Below, in pieces: positions 52,655 through 62,078 of a stretch of DNA of 64,000 bases. A program made the position numbers and the translations under genes. How positions within the stretch are numbered: the first letter of the stretch is position 1; each line of letters begins with the position of its first letter. The stretch spans positions 124,001-188,000 of the forward strand of contig NZ_JAPDFT010000001.1 of NCBI RefSeq assembly GCF_025949665.1, in the 5' to 3' direction. Origin of the DNA: Chryseobacterium viscerum. GTDB lineage: Bacteria; Bacteroidota; Bacteroidia; Flavobacteriales; Weeksellaceae. The notes beneath the pieces were generated by a model, which was not told the DNA's origin, made no database searches, and saw only the letters and a program-made list of their open reading frames with translations.

Positions 52655-54553
52655 TTATTTTTCAAGTTGCTTGTAGCTTCTCTGTATAAAATCTGTCAGG
52701 TCTTTTCCTTTCAGTAAATTTTGTGAAAGTTTGGCAAGATCCAGAGCGTATTTGATTAAATTTTCCTTCTCTTCAGCGTTCTCAGTTTTTAGAATCTGAT
52801 TGGAAAGCTCACTGTTCGAGTTCACCACAAGATTGTATATTTCCGGGAAACCTCCCATTCCGAACATACCACCACCACCGCCTGTAGCTTGCATTTCCTT
52901 CATTCTTCTCATGAATTCAGGTTGAGTAATGGTAAACGGAGAATCATTGCTGTCAAGATCTTCAAGCTGAACTGTAAATTTAGAATCCTGAATAGCTTCT
53001 TCTACATTCTTTTTCAAAGATTCTTTTTCCGTTTCATTCAATTTTGAAATTACCGGCTCATCTTTTTTGATCAGGTTGTTCACGTGATCTGCATCTACTC
53101 TTGCAAAAGAAATATTTTCTTTTGAAGTTTCCAGCTTCTGGATAACATGTGGAGTGATAGGAGAGTCTAATAACAGAACTTCATATCCTTTATCCTTTGC
53201 AGACTGGATGTAGCTGTGCTGTTCATCAGCGTTGGTAGCATATAATACAACCAGTTTGTTGTCTTTATCCGTTTGTATAGGTTTGATTTTTTCAACCAAT
53301 TCATCCCAAAGGAAATACTTTCCGTCTGTTGTAGGGTACAGTGTGAATTTGTCTGCTTTTTCAGCAAATTTTTCTTCTGTAACAATTCCGTACTCGATTA
53401 CGATCTTAATGTCGTTCCATTTTTTCTCGTAGTCTTCACGGTTTTCGTTGATCAGGGAAGCCATTTTATCAGCTACCTTTTTGGTGATGTAAGATGAAAT
53501 TTTCTTTACAGCACCATCAGCCTGAAGGTAAGAACGGGAAACATTCAATGGAATATCCGGTGAATCTATAACACCTCTCAGAAGCATCAGGAAGTCCGGA
53601 ACGATCCCTTTTACTTCATCTGTTACGAATACCTGGTTTTGGTACAACTGAATTTTATCCTTGTCGATATTTAAATTATTGCTCAGTTTCGGGAAGAACA
53701 GAATTCCTGTAAGATTGAAAGGATAATCAACATTCAGGTGAATATTGAATAAAGGTTCTTCAAACTGCATAGGATACAGCTCGTGGTAGAACTTCATATA
53801 ATCTTCGTTGGTCAGTTCGCTTGGAGCAATCGTCCATGCTGGTACCGGATTGTTGATGATATTGTCTACTTCTTCTGTTTCTGCTACGGCATCTTCAGGA
53901 GCGTCTTCCGGTAATGGAAGTGTATGTGTTTTTGTTCCGAATTTGATCGGAACAGGCATAAACTTGTTATACTTCAATAATAGTTCACGGATTTTTCCTT
54001 CTTCTAAAAATTCCACAGAATCTTCAGCAATATGAAGGATGATTTCCGTTCCTCTGTCAGTTTTGTTAGTAGTTTCTTCAAGGGTAAATTCCGGGCTTCC
54101 ATCACAGATCCAACGTACTGCCGGTTCGTCTTTATAAGACTTTGTAAGAATTTCTACTTTTTCAGCTACCATGAACGCAGAGTAGAATCCAAGACCGAAA
54201 TGCCCGATAATCCCAGAATCTTTTGCAGAATCTTTATATTTTTCCAAAAACTCTTCTGCTCCTGAGAAAGCAACCTGATTGATATATTTTTCAACCTCTT
54301 CACCAGTCATACCAATACCTTGGTCTATAATGCGTAAAGTTTTTTGGTCTTTATCAATTTTAACTTCAAGTTTAGGGTTTCCGTATTCCACTTTTGCCTC
54401 ACCAATGCTTGTCAGATGTTTTAATTTTAAAGTGGCATCAGTAGCATTAGAGATTAATTCTCTTAAGAATATTTCGTGGTCACTGTAAAGAAATTTTTTA
54501 ATAAGCGGGAAAATATTTTCCACAGATACATTAATATTTCCTTTAGTCATCAT
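52655..54553 (-). CDS. htpG: Molecular chaperone HtpG (Hsp90 family)
   Basis: ATP-dependent Hsp90-type chaperone of 632 residues. The N-terminal GHKL ATPase includes ELISNATDA, DQGIGM and GHFGLGFYSAFMV. The middle domain has SRSYLQADGAVKKISSYI and the C-terminal dimerisation domain follows, with a Gly-rich loop GGGGGMFGMGG. The start is ATG at 54553 or the next ATG at 54550. It is divergent from the S9 peptidase gene, and a TGNCA-type palindrome lies between them. Confidence 0.97.
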   Translation of the reverse strand: MMTKGNINVSVENIFPLIKKFLYSDHEIFLRELISNATDATLKLKHLTSIGEAKVEYGNPKLEVKIDKDQKTLRIIDQGIGMTGEEVEKYINQVAFSGAEEFLEKYKDSAKDSGIIGHFGLGFYSAFMVAEKVEILTKSYKDEPAVRWICDGSPEFTLEETTNKTDRGTEIILHIAEDSVEFLEEGKIRELLLKYNKFMPVPIKFGTKTHTLPLPEDAPEDAVAETEEVDNIINNPVPAWTIAPSELTNEDYMKFYHELYPMQFEEPLFNIHLNVDYPFNLTGILFFPKLSNNLNIDKDKIQLYQNQVFVTDEVKGIVPDFLMLLRGVIDSPDIPLNVSRSYLQADGAVKKISSYITKKVADKMASLINENREDYEKKWNDIKIVIEYGIVTEEKFAEKADKFTLYPTTDGKYFLWDELVEKIKPIQTDKDNKLVVLYATNADEQHSYIQSAKDKGYEVLLLDSPITPHVIQKLETSKENISFARVDADHVNNLIKKDEPVISKLNETEKESLKKNVEEAIQDSKFTVQLEDLDSNDSPFTITQPEFMRRMKEMQATGGGGGMFGMGGFPEIYNLVVNSNSELSNQILKTENAEEKENLIKYALDLAKLSQNLLKGKDLTDFIQRSYKQLEK

Positions 54554-54610
54554 ATTTTATATTTTAATTGTTCTACATACTTCTCAAAAAAAATACCATG
54601 CAGCAGAAAG

Positions 54611-54623
54611 TGACAGAATGGCA
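54611..54623. promoter_or_regulatory. TGNCA-N3-TGNCA palindromic motif between htpG and S9 peptidase
   Basis: TGACAGAATGGCA followed by TTTTTTC. The same motif and T run occur at 57671. Its near symmetry lets it serve both divergent genes. I infer a shared, possibly stress-linked, promoter element. Confidence 0.5.
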
Positions 54624-54703
54624 TTTTTTCAACGTGAAACAGTTTTATCCTACGAATTTGTCAAAGAAATATCTTACTTTTAAGTATTAAAAATTTTTTA
54701 AAG

Positions 54704-57595
54704 ATGAAGTTGAAATGTACAGTTTTTATTCTGCTCATAATGACCTGTTGGGTCTATGGACAGAAAAAACCTTTAGACCATTCTGTCTATGACAGTTGGC
54801 AAAATATCGGCATGAGAAAAATATCAAATGACGGAAAATGGATTGCTTACTCCGTAGATGCTCAGGAAGGAAATCCTAACCTTTCTTTATATTCCGTAAA
54901 AAATAAAACGACAAAGAAGTTTGCAAGAGGAACAAAAGTAGATTTTACAAATGATTCCAGATTTGCTGTTTTTCAAATCCGTCCGCAGTATAAAGATATA
55001 AAAGCGGTAAAAGATAAAAAACTTAAAAAAAATAAATTAACAAAAGACAGTCTTGCAATTGTTGATTTTTTAAATGATAAAACAGAAAGAATTCCTAATG
55101 TAAAATCATTTAAAATCCCTGAAAAAGCAGGCTCTTATGTAGCCTATCTTCTGGAAAACACAAAAGATAAATCTTCGGATGATGCTTCTGATAAAGAAGA
55201 TGGAGAGGATAATAAAGATGAAGATAAAAATGTAAAACCTTTGCAGTTAGTTGTGCGAAATCTTTTGGACGGGAAAAGTACAACGTATGATAATGTAGTC
55301 CGCTATGAGTTCAGTAAAAATGGAAAGCAGCTCGCTTTTGTGACGAAGAAACCTGAAGAAAAACCTAAAAAGGATAAAAAAGATTCTGCTGATGAAAAAT
55401 CTGAGGACAAAAAAGATAATGACAAATCAAAGCCAAAGAAATATACATTTCAAACCGTACAGGTTGTAGATCTGCAAAAAGCAGTTGTAACTAAAATTTC
55501 AGAGATGGAAGGCGATTTTTCACAATTGTCTTTTGATGAAGAAGGAAATCAGCTGGCATATGTAGGAACTTCTTCTGCACAAAATGACCTGGTGAAATTG
55601 TATCAGTTGTATTACTTTAATTTTAAAGGAAATAAAAAGGAAATAATTGCCAATGAAAATGCACAGATGAAGAAGAATTGGGTAATTTCTGAAAACCGTT
55701 TACCCTTATTCAGCAAAAACGGAAAGCAGTTGTATTTTGGTGTTGCTCCGAAACCTATCGCAAAAGATACTGCAATGATTGCGAATGATCATGCGGTAGT
55801 AGATATCTGGAATTATAAAGATGATTATCTGCAAACAGTACAGCTAAAGGAATTGAAAAACGATCTGAAGAAATCCTATGCTGCAGTAATACAGACGGAA
55901 AAACCAGATTTCTTCAGAAATATTGATGGCGAAGATTTGGATACTTTAAGACTGGTAAATGAAGGAAATGCTGAATTTGCGCTGGGTATTACAAGTTTGA
56001 ACAACCGTATTTCTTCGCAATGGGAGGGTGCAACTAAGAAAACATATTTCCTGATTGATAATAAAACAGGTGAGAGGACAGAGATTATTCAGAATCTGAA
56101 TGGCTCAGTTGCTGTTTCTCCGCTTGGAAAATTCGTAGTGATTTTTGACAGAGAAAAAGGGAAGTGGCTCAGTTATAATGTGAAAACAAAACAAACACTT
56201 CCATTGAGCAGCGGACTGCCCGTTTCTTTTGTGGATGAAGAGTTTGATATGCCGGATTTTCCAAATTCTTATGGCATCGCTTCCTGGACGAATAATGATG
56301 AATCTGTGATTATTAAAGATCGTTTCGACCTTTGGGAGTTTTTTCTGAATGGCTCAAAAAAGCCGAGAAATATCACCAATGGATTTGGTCGTAAAAATAA
56401 AATAACGTTTGACACCTACGACTTAGATAAAGATATTAAAAGCTTAAACCGAAAATCTTCCATTTATTTATCAGCATTTGATAATACATCCAAAGCAAAC
56501 GGAATTTTTAAAACTTCTATTCAGTCGAATTCTGATCCGGTAAAAATTCAGTTGGAAAATGTATGGGGATATAGAAGTCTTCAAAAAGCAAAAAATGCTG
56601 AAGAATATATTGTAGTAAAAGAATCATATACTGATTCTCCCAATATTTTCGCAACATCAGATTTCTCAGAACAGCAAAAGCTGAGTGATACCAATCCGCA
56701 GCAAAAGAACTATAATTGGGGTACAGACGAATTGGTAAACTGGACAACACCAAAAGGAAATACATCTACAGGAGTTTTATACAAGCCGGAAAATTTCGAT
56801 CCAAATAAAAAATATCCAATGATTGTTTATTTCTATGAAAAACTTTCGGATAATCTTAACCGTTATGTAGCACCGGCTCCAACACCTTCAAGATTGAATA
56901 TTTCTTATTTTGTGAGCAACGGATATCTGGTTTTTACTCCTGATATTTCGTATACAGACGGTTTTCCTGGAGAATCTGCTATGGAATACATTAATTCAGG
57001 AGTTGAAAATCTAAAGCAAAATTCCTGGGTAGACGGTACTAAAATTGGAATTCAGGGACAAAGCTGGGGTGGTTATCAGGTAGCGTATCTTATTGCTCAT
57101 ACCAATATGTATGCAGCTGCATGGAGTGGTGCTCCTGTTGTAAACATGACTTCCGCATATGGAGGAATCCGATGGACTTCAGGGATGAACAGACAGTTTC
57201 AGTATGAAAAATCACAAAGCAGATTAGGTAAGAATCTATGGGAAGCACCGGATCTTTATATTAAAAATTCACCGCTTTTTACCATTGATAAAGTACAAAC
57301 TCCGGTAGTTATTATGAGTAATGATAAAGATGGAGCTGTGCCATGGTATCAGGGAATTGAGATGTTTACCGCATTACGTCGTCTCGGAAAACCGGTATGG
57401 CTTCTGAATTATAATGGTGATGATCACAATCTCGTTAAACGGCAGAACAGAAAAGATATTCAAATACGCGAACAGCAGTTTTTTGATTATTATCTCAAAG
57501 GTGCTAAAGCTCCGGTCTGGATGACAAAAGGTATTCCAGCCACCCAAAAAGGAAAAGATTGGGGATTTGAGCTGACAGATGACAAACCAAATTAA
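54704..57595 (+). CDS. S9-family serine peptidase (prolyl oligopeptidase-like)
   Basis: A 963-residue secreted or periplasmic peptidase. Signal peptide 1-19 (ending VYG). A beta propeller (about 25-670) is interrupted by two Lys/Asp/Glu-rich inserts at about 155-180 and 220-248. The C-terminal alpha/beta-hydrolase has catalytic Ser787 in GQSWGGYQ, Asp in MSNDKDGAVPW and His in GDDHNL. It resembles dipeptidyl-peptidase-type members of the S9 family. The charged low-complexity inserts are unusual. The start is ATG at 54704. Terminator 6 bp after the stop. Confidence 0.9.
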   Translation: MKLKCTVFILLIMTCWVYGQKKPLDHSVYDSWQNIGMRKISNDGKWIAYSVDAQEGNPNLSLYSVKNKTTKKFARGTKVDFTNDSRFAVFQIRPQYKDIKAVKDKKLKKNKLTKDSLAIVDFLNDKTERIPNVKSFKIPEKAGSYVAYLLENTKDKSSDDASDKEDGEDNKDEDKNVKPLQLVVRNLLDGKSTTYDNVVRYEFSKNGKQLAFVTKKPEEKPKKDKKDSADEKSEDKKDNDKSKPKKYTFQTVQVVDLQKAVVTKISEMEGDFSQLSFDEEGNQLAYVGTSSAQNDLVKLYQLYYFNFKGNKKEIIANENAQMKKNWVISENRLPLFSKNGKQLYFGVAPKPIAKDTAMIANDHAVVDIWNYKDDYLQTVQLKELKNDLKKSYAAVIQTEKPDFFRNIDGEDLDTLRLVNEGNAEFALGITSLNNRISSQWEGATKKTYFLIDNKTGERTEIIQNLNGSVAVSPLGKFVVIFDREKGKWLSYNVKTKQTLPLSSGLPVSFVDEEFDMPDFPNSYGIASWTNNDESVIIKDRFDLWEFFLNGSKKPRNITNGFGRKNKITFDTYDLDKDIKSLNRKSSIYLSAFDNTSKANGIFKTSIQSNSDPVKIQLENVWGYRSLQKAKNAEEYIVVKESYTDSPNIFATSDFSEQQKLSDTNPQQKNYNWGTDELVNWTTPKGNTSTGVLYKPENFDPNKKYPMIVYFYEKLSDNLNRYVAPAPTPSRLNISYFVSNGYLVFTPDISYTDGFPGESAMEYINSGVENLKQNSWVDGTKIGIQGQSWGGYQVAYLIAHTNMYAAAWSGAPVVNMTSAYGGIRWTSGMNRQFQYEKSQSRLGKNLWEAPDLYIKNSPLFTIDKVQTPVVIMSNDKDGAVPWYQGIEMFTALRRLGKPVWLLNYNGDDHNLVKRQNRKDIQIREQQFFDYYLKGAKAPVWMTKGIPATQKGKDWGFELTDDKPN

Positions 57596-57600
57596 TATCA

Positions 57601-57635
57601 ACTCGGCGGAGCCTTTGGCTCCGCCGAGTTTTTTA
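57601..57635 (+). terminator. Terminator after S9 peptidase
   Basis: ACTCGGCGGAGCC / GGCTCCGCCGAGT with a 3-base loop and T run: a strong, GC-rich stem unusual for this AT-rich DNA. Confidence 0.92.
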
Positions 57636-57670
57636 ATTTTTCTGAGGAAAATATATTACAAAAGATAAAC

Positions 57671-57683
57671 TGACACAATGGCA
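57671..57683 (+). promoter_or_regulatory. TGNCA-N3-TGNCA motif before the 477-residue gene
   Basis: TGACACAATGGCA followed by TTTTTTT, differing by one base from the element at 54611. It is 63 bp before the ATG at 57746. Confidence 0.5.
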
Positions 57684-57745
57684 TTTTTTTATGATGGGCC
57701 TGTTGAGCACTTTTATTATATTTACGGCCAATTATAAATAACAGT

Positions 57746-59179
57746 ATGGGAATCTTTGATTTTTTTAAGAAGAAAAATAATAATCAGGAAAATGTAAGTA
57801 CTTTGGTTCAGGAAATGGAAATGCCAGAGGAAAAAGTAGTAGAGGAAGTGGTAGAAGAAGTTGTGGAAACGATACCGGAAATCCCTTCACAACAGATAGA
57901 CGAGCCAAAAGTAAATGAAGAATATGAAAAAATCAGGATTTATAATGATTATGTTGTGTATTCTATAGCGCTTCAGCTAAGAGGGGAATATACGCCTATT
58001 TCAGCCTTTGAAAAAGAAAATGGTGAGGTAGAGGGCTTTGCTTATATGGTAACTGAAGATGCCTATGCACTTTCTCCACAACAGGCGATTGGACAAATGG
58101 AAGAGAAGTTTGAGAATGAGCTTCAGGCAGGAAAAATTAAATCTTATATGATCCTGTATCATTCTCAGTTTGATCATAACGGAAATCACACTCCGGCAAT
58201 TCAGGAAGGGGAGTTCAAAGGGATTTCTCTTGCGTATCATTTTGCAGGTCAGGATAAGGTGAAAACAGGTCTGCCTTATGTTTTCGAAAACCAGAATGTC
58301 ACTTATAAAGGGTTTGCAGAATTTTCTCATGAAGAAAATAATGAGATCATGAATCATCAGTTGGTGGATGGTAAAGATTATTTCCCGAATATAGAAGGAA
58401 TTGCTGCTCCTGAAACGACTAATGAAGCTGGAATTATTATAAGAAAATCAAATGTTCATAATCTTGTGAATACCTGGAGCGGGGTTTTTGGTCATGAAAA
58501 TTTCCAGACTAAAGATTACGGTCAATATCTTACTGCTGTTTTAATGCAGTCCACGGTTGCAGATCCGGCTGGTGAGGATAAAAGCAAAACAGAATTTGAA
58601 GATGTAAGATTTAAAACCATTGTTACAGATGAACTTAGCACCATAATTCCGGAGGTGAAAACTAATTATGTTTTAGATTTTGAAACAAGGTCAATCAGAG
58701 AGTGGGAAAATGCGCTGAACCTGCAGGCAATTGTAGCCGGTCCTGCCAGAAATACTTTTGGCGTTTGGTTCTTTGCAACGGATTATGCGGAAAACAGAAA
58801 TACATACATCACACAGCCTCACCTGAAGATACATATCAGCGGAATTGTTCTCATCCTTGATGTTCACACAAACACTGATTTACCTGATGGGACTAAAATG
58901 AGTGAAGATTTCACAACGTATGCACCAAGCCAGGATCTTCCGAACTATGCATGTTTCGATTTTATTGCTCAGGTTGTAGACTTTAAGGAGACAGAATTAC
59001 TTGATGACAGAAGCGTTAAAGGATATATTCTGAAACTGAAGCTGATCACGAATGAAGAAAATGAAGATTTCTTTACCATTGATGCTTTTGTGAATAAAGA
59101 AAATATGCGATTTGAAACTCCAGCAAAAGGAATGAAAGTTACCGGAGCACTTCAGCTGCAAGGTAAAATTGCCGAATAA
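57746..59179 (+). CDS. Uncharacterised 477-residue cytoplasmic protein
   Basis: I do not recognise this protein. It starts MGIFDFFKKKNNN, a common opening of cytosolic scaffold-like proteins. Residues 20-50 are rich in Glu and Val (EEKVVEEVVEEVVETI). The rest is a compact globular chain with no signal peptide or membrane segment. It has repeated mention of short conserved-looking blocks such as SYMILYHSQFDHNGNHTP and RETPAKG-like MRFETPAKGMKV. It shares the TGNCA motif upstream with the htpG region, hinting at common regulation. A terminator follows. Confidence 0.75.
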   Translation: MGIFDFFKKKNNNQENVSTLVQEMEMPEEKVVEEVVEEVVETIPEIPSQQIDEPKVNEEYEKIRIYNDYVVYSIALQLRGEYTPISAFEKENGEVEGFAYMVTEDAYALSPQQAIGQMEEKFENELQAGKIKSYMILYHSQFDHNGNHTPAIQEGEFKGISLAYHFAGQDKVKTGLPYVFENQNVTYKGFAEFSHEENNEIMNHQLVDGKDYFPNIEGIAAPETTNEAGIIIRKSNVHNLVNTWSGVFGHENFQTKDYGQYLTAVLMQSTVADPAGEDKSKTEFEDVRFKTIVTDELSTIIPEVKTNYVLDFETRSIREWENALNLQAIVAGPARNTFGVWFFATDYAENRNTYITQPHLKIHISGIVLILDVHTNTDLPDGTKMSEDFTTYAPSQDLPNYACFDFIAQVVDFKETELLDDRSVKGYILKLKLITNEENEDFFTIDAFVNKENMRFETPAKGMKVTGALQLQGKIAE

Positions 59180-59198
59180 TTTTAAAAATATAAAAGCT

Positions 59199-59234
59199 AA
59201 AAGAGGTTGTTCCGCGGAATGACCTCTTTTTTAT
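59199..59234 (+). terminator. Terminator after the 477-residue gene
   Basis: AAAAGAGGT...TTCC / GGAA...ACCTCTTTT, an imperfect stem with two unpaired positions, then T run. Confidence 0.82.
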
Positions 59235-59269
59235 TTTTTGATTGTAAATGAAACCTGAAAAATTATTTA

Positions 59270-59434
59270 AACGCAAAGTAATAAGAGATTCGGAAGTTGA
59301 TTTTTAGGTGGCAAAGAGTTGCCACTTTGTCGCTGATGAAGCTTTGTGGTTATGTAGTCGCTTAAAAAGGATCAATGAAATTGATTTTGTCTTTGCTCCT
59401 TTTAAAATAACACAACCAAAAAAAACTTTGCGTT
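59270..59434 (+). repeat. MITE-like repeat, family B copy 2 (165 bp)
   Basis: Inverted ends AACGCAAAGT (59270-59279) and ACTTTGCGTT (59425-59434). The interior has GGCAAAGAGTTGCCACTTTG, then TCGCTGATGAAGCTTTGTGG, matching copy 51586 read on its minus strand. Non-coding; it fills most of the 59180-59505 gap. Confidence 0.78.
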
Positions 59435-59458
59435 AAAAAAAGCATGTACACTTCAAAA

Positions 59459-59486
59459 CAAAAAAGGCAATCCTAAGACTGCCTTT
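59459..59486 (-). terminator. Terminator of recA
   Basis: On the minus strand AAAAGGCAGTC / GATTGCCTTTT (one mismatch), then TTTTTTG. Confidence 0.82.
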
Positions 59487-59505
59487 TCTATATTTTTCTG
59501 AAAAA

Positions 59506-60507
59506 TTATTTGTTTTTCATTTCCTCTTTGATCTTGTTTTCCAATTCTTCGGAAAGATCAGGATTATCTTTTAAAACATCTTTTACAGCATCACGTCCCT
59601 GACCAAGTTTAGTCTCTTCGTAGCTGAACCAAGATCCGCTTTTCTTCACAATTCCCATATCTACGGCAGTATCAAGAATTTCACCAACTTTAGAAACTCC
59701 TTCTCCATACATGATATCGAATTCTGCTTGCTTGAAAGGAGGTGCTACTTTGTTTTTCACAATTTTCACTTTCACACGGCTACCGATAGCTTCGTCACCT
59801 TGCTTGATAGGTGCACTTGCTTTTCTGATATCAATTCTTACAGAAGCATAGAACTTAAGAGCATTACCTCCGGTAGTTGTTTCAGGGTTTCCGAACATTA
59901 CACCGATCTTTTCTCTCAACTGGTTGATGAAGATTACTGTACATTTTGTTCTTGAAATAGTAGCAGTCAATTTTCTTAATGCCTGAGACATTAATCTTGC
60001 GTGAAGTCCCATTTTGGAATCTCCCATTTCCCCTTCGATCTCTGCTTTTGGTGTAAGAGCCGCTACGGAGTCAATTACAACGATATCAATAGCTCCGGAA
60101 CGGATAAGGTTATCAGCAATTTCTAAAGCCTGCTCACCATTGTCCGGCTGAGAAATGATCAGGTTTTCAAGATCAATTCCTAATTTCGCAGCATAAGTTC
60201 TGTCGAAAGCGTGCTCTGCATCAATGAATGCAGCAATACCACCTGCTTTTTGAGCCTCAGCAATAGCATGAAGGGTCAAAGTTGTTTTACCTGAAGATTC
60301 AGGACCATATATTTCAATGATTCTTCCTTTTGGATATCCACCTATACCTAAAGCAATATCTAATCCTAAAGAACCGGAAGGAATTACTTCTATTGTATTG
60401 TCTATAGATTGATCACCTAAAGTCATTACAGTTCCTTTTCCGTATGTTTTATCTAATTTGTCAAGCACTAAAGCAAGTGCTTTTTTCTTATCATCAATGT
60501 TACTCAT
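59506..60507 (-). CDS. recA: Recombinase RecA
   Basis: The central strand-exchange and SOS protein, 333 residues. Walker [10 protein letters not shown] (68-76), Walker B region with [16 protein letters not shown] and the loop [13 protein letters not shown]-terminal acidic tail is short. The ATG at 60507 gives [11 protein letters not shown], the usual N-terminus for the phylum. No LexA-type box was recognised upstream. It is a monocistronic unit. Confidence 0.98.
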   Translation of the reverse strand: MSNIDDKKKALALVLDKLDKTYGKGTVMTLGDQSIDNTIEVIPSGSLGLDIALGIGGYPKGRIIEIYGPESSGKTTLTLHAIAEAQKAGGIAAFIDAEHAFDRTYAAKLGIDLENLIISQPDNGEQALEIADNLIRSGAIDIVVIDSVAALTPKAEIEGEMGDSKMGLHARLMSQALRKLTATISRTKCTVIFINQLREKIGVMFGNPETTTGGNALKFYASVRIDIRKASAPIKQGDEAIGSRVKVKIVKNKVAPPFKQAEFDIMYGEGVSKVGEILDTAVDMGIVKKSGSWFSYEETKLGQGRDAVKDVLKDNPDLSEELENKIKEEMKNK

Positions 60508-60814
60508 CGCTATTAAAATAATTTCTCAAAAATACATAATTTAAACATCAAAAACTAATATTATTTGTTCGTGAAAACTGTTTTTAGAGTTAAAAAATGA
60601 TAAATTTTTGCTGCTGATTCTATTCATTATGAAGCGGATGCAGAATGTGTATTAGTGCATTAAAAAAAATAATAACGATTGATGAGAAAGGATGCTGGAA
60701 GCTGGAAGAAGGGAGTTTTTGAAGGCTGTAAACTGCATTGAACTTAGTTTATTACTTTTAAAATGAGATTTATCGTCTAATAGAAACTTCCAGCCTCGAT
60801 CTTCCTAACTTATC
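60508..60814. other. Gap between recA and the MpaB-family gene, with a repeat-like inverted pair
   Basis: 307 bp without a gene. GCTGGAAGCTGGAAG (60694-60708) and CTTCCAGC (60787-60794) form inverted arms about 80 bp apart, a pattern like a dispersed intergenic element. The remainder is AT-rich and includes the recA promoter region near 60508-60560; no consensus box was certain. Confidence 0.5.
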
Positions 60815-62005
60815 CTAATGAAAATTTGAATTCTTAGTAATAGTAAGATAATCTTCCAGTACTTTCATCTGATCTTTGTTTCCTCTTTGTATTCTGGCAT
60901 CCCGACTGACAAGTTTATCATATACTTTGTTGAAAAGTATCTTTGATTTTGGAAACAAATTCTTGTAAGGAACTTCCGGAATTTGTAATCTTTTACAAAT
61001 TTCATCATCCAACAGAAACCAGGTGCAGCAGACGTGCAGATATTTTAAATTTTTCCTTTGGAATTCAAATTTTAATATAGGATTTTCCAGTGACTCGTTC
61101 AGTAGAGAGTGGGCAAGGAGTACAGAATCTTTATCAGAAGGAGGCTGAACGGAAGTCCATAAGTAAAAATATTCAGTAGCTTGTTTTTTGTTATCAGGAA
61201 GAAGCTGTTCCGGAATACCTAAAAGATAACCTACGTATTTCCACAAATGAAATATTCCTTGTTCTTCCTCAATGGAAAAACTATTTCCCAATTTTTGAAG
61301 ACTGTGAAGAAAGACAAGACTAAAACCGATGTATGTTGCCATCATATCCCATGAATTGATAGGCTCACCCCAGTTTTCGGTATCCCAGCCTTGATAATGT
61401 TTTTTTATGGAAAGTCTCGCATAAGAATGGATCAGGCGGGTTTTTATAGCAAATTCATACCCTTTTGCATGAATTTTCAGCGCGTTGTATCGGGTAGCAT
61501 TCACCCAAAAATCCAATGTTTCAGAAAGTCGTTTTACAGCACCCTTTTTTAATGCCTCTGTTACAATAAGAGGTTTGTTAAGGTAAGCATAATCATAACC
61601 GCCGATCAGGCAATAATCTCTCAGGGAGATCAAAGAATCAAGGTTGCTTCTCATACAGAGTTCGGCACCGCTTTTGAGTAAATTATAATCCAGCCATTCG
61701 GGAACTTTCTGGGTTTGACTGAACATTTTTTTTACACTTTCAGGAACTGAATCTGTTTCCGAAACTCCATTTCTGATGTACTGCTCAATTTCCCTGGATG
61801 CCTCATGAAATTTTTTAGTAAAATAAACATCTCTTACAACCTCATCACCCGTCTCATCCACATGATGAAAAAAAGGAGCGAATTTTTCAAATTTTTCAAA
61901 ACTCACTTCCGCTCCGGAAAATTCAATAAGTAGTTTTCCGTTTCCACTTTCCCAGAAATCTCTGAAATGAGGAGCGTCTTTAAATCGTGGTTGTATCATG
62001 TTCAT
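60815..62005 (-). CDS. MpaB-family oxygenase (DUF2236)
   Basis: A 396-residue member of the latex-clearing/MpaB family, heme-dependent oxygenases named for mycophenolic acid biosynthesis and rubber oxygenase. Typical segments are FHEASREIEQYI, RYNALKIHAKGYEFAIKTRLIHSYAR (with the His/Arg region) and SWDMMATYIGFS. The ATG at 62005 gives MNMIQPRFK; the upstream in-frame TTG at 62098 overlaps the regulator gene. It follows the LuxR regulator on the same strand (73 bp), which may control it. Substrate unknown. Confidence 0.82.
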   Translation of the reverse strand: MNMIQPRFKDAPHFRDFWESGNGKLLIEFSGAEVSFEKFEKFAPFFHHVDETGDEVVRDVYFTKKFHEASREIEQYIRNGVSETDSVPESVKKMFSQTQKVPEWLDYNLLKSGAELCMRSNLDSLISLRDYCLIGGYDYAYLNKPLIVTEALKKGAVKRLSETLDFWVNATRYNALKIHAKGYEFAIKTRLIHSYARLSIKKHYQGWDTENWGEPINSWDMMATYIGFSLVFLHSLQKLGNSFSIEEEQGIFHLWKYVGYLLGIPEQLLPDNKKQATEYFYLWTSVQPPSDKDSVLLAHSLLNESLENPILKFEFQRKNLKYLHVCCTWFLLDDEICKRLQIPEVPYKNLFPKSKILFNKVYDKLVSRDARIQRGNKDQMKVLEDYLTITKNSNFH

Positions 62006-62078
62006 TCCTTTACCTATAAAAGTACAAGATTTTTGCTGAAGTTTTTTGGTGAGATTTGTCAGGCTCAGGATGGAAATT

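Noticed and set aside
54611..54630. A sigma-54 promoter at TGGCATTTTTT
   Set aside because: The -12 GC element is absent at the required spacing.
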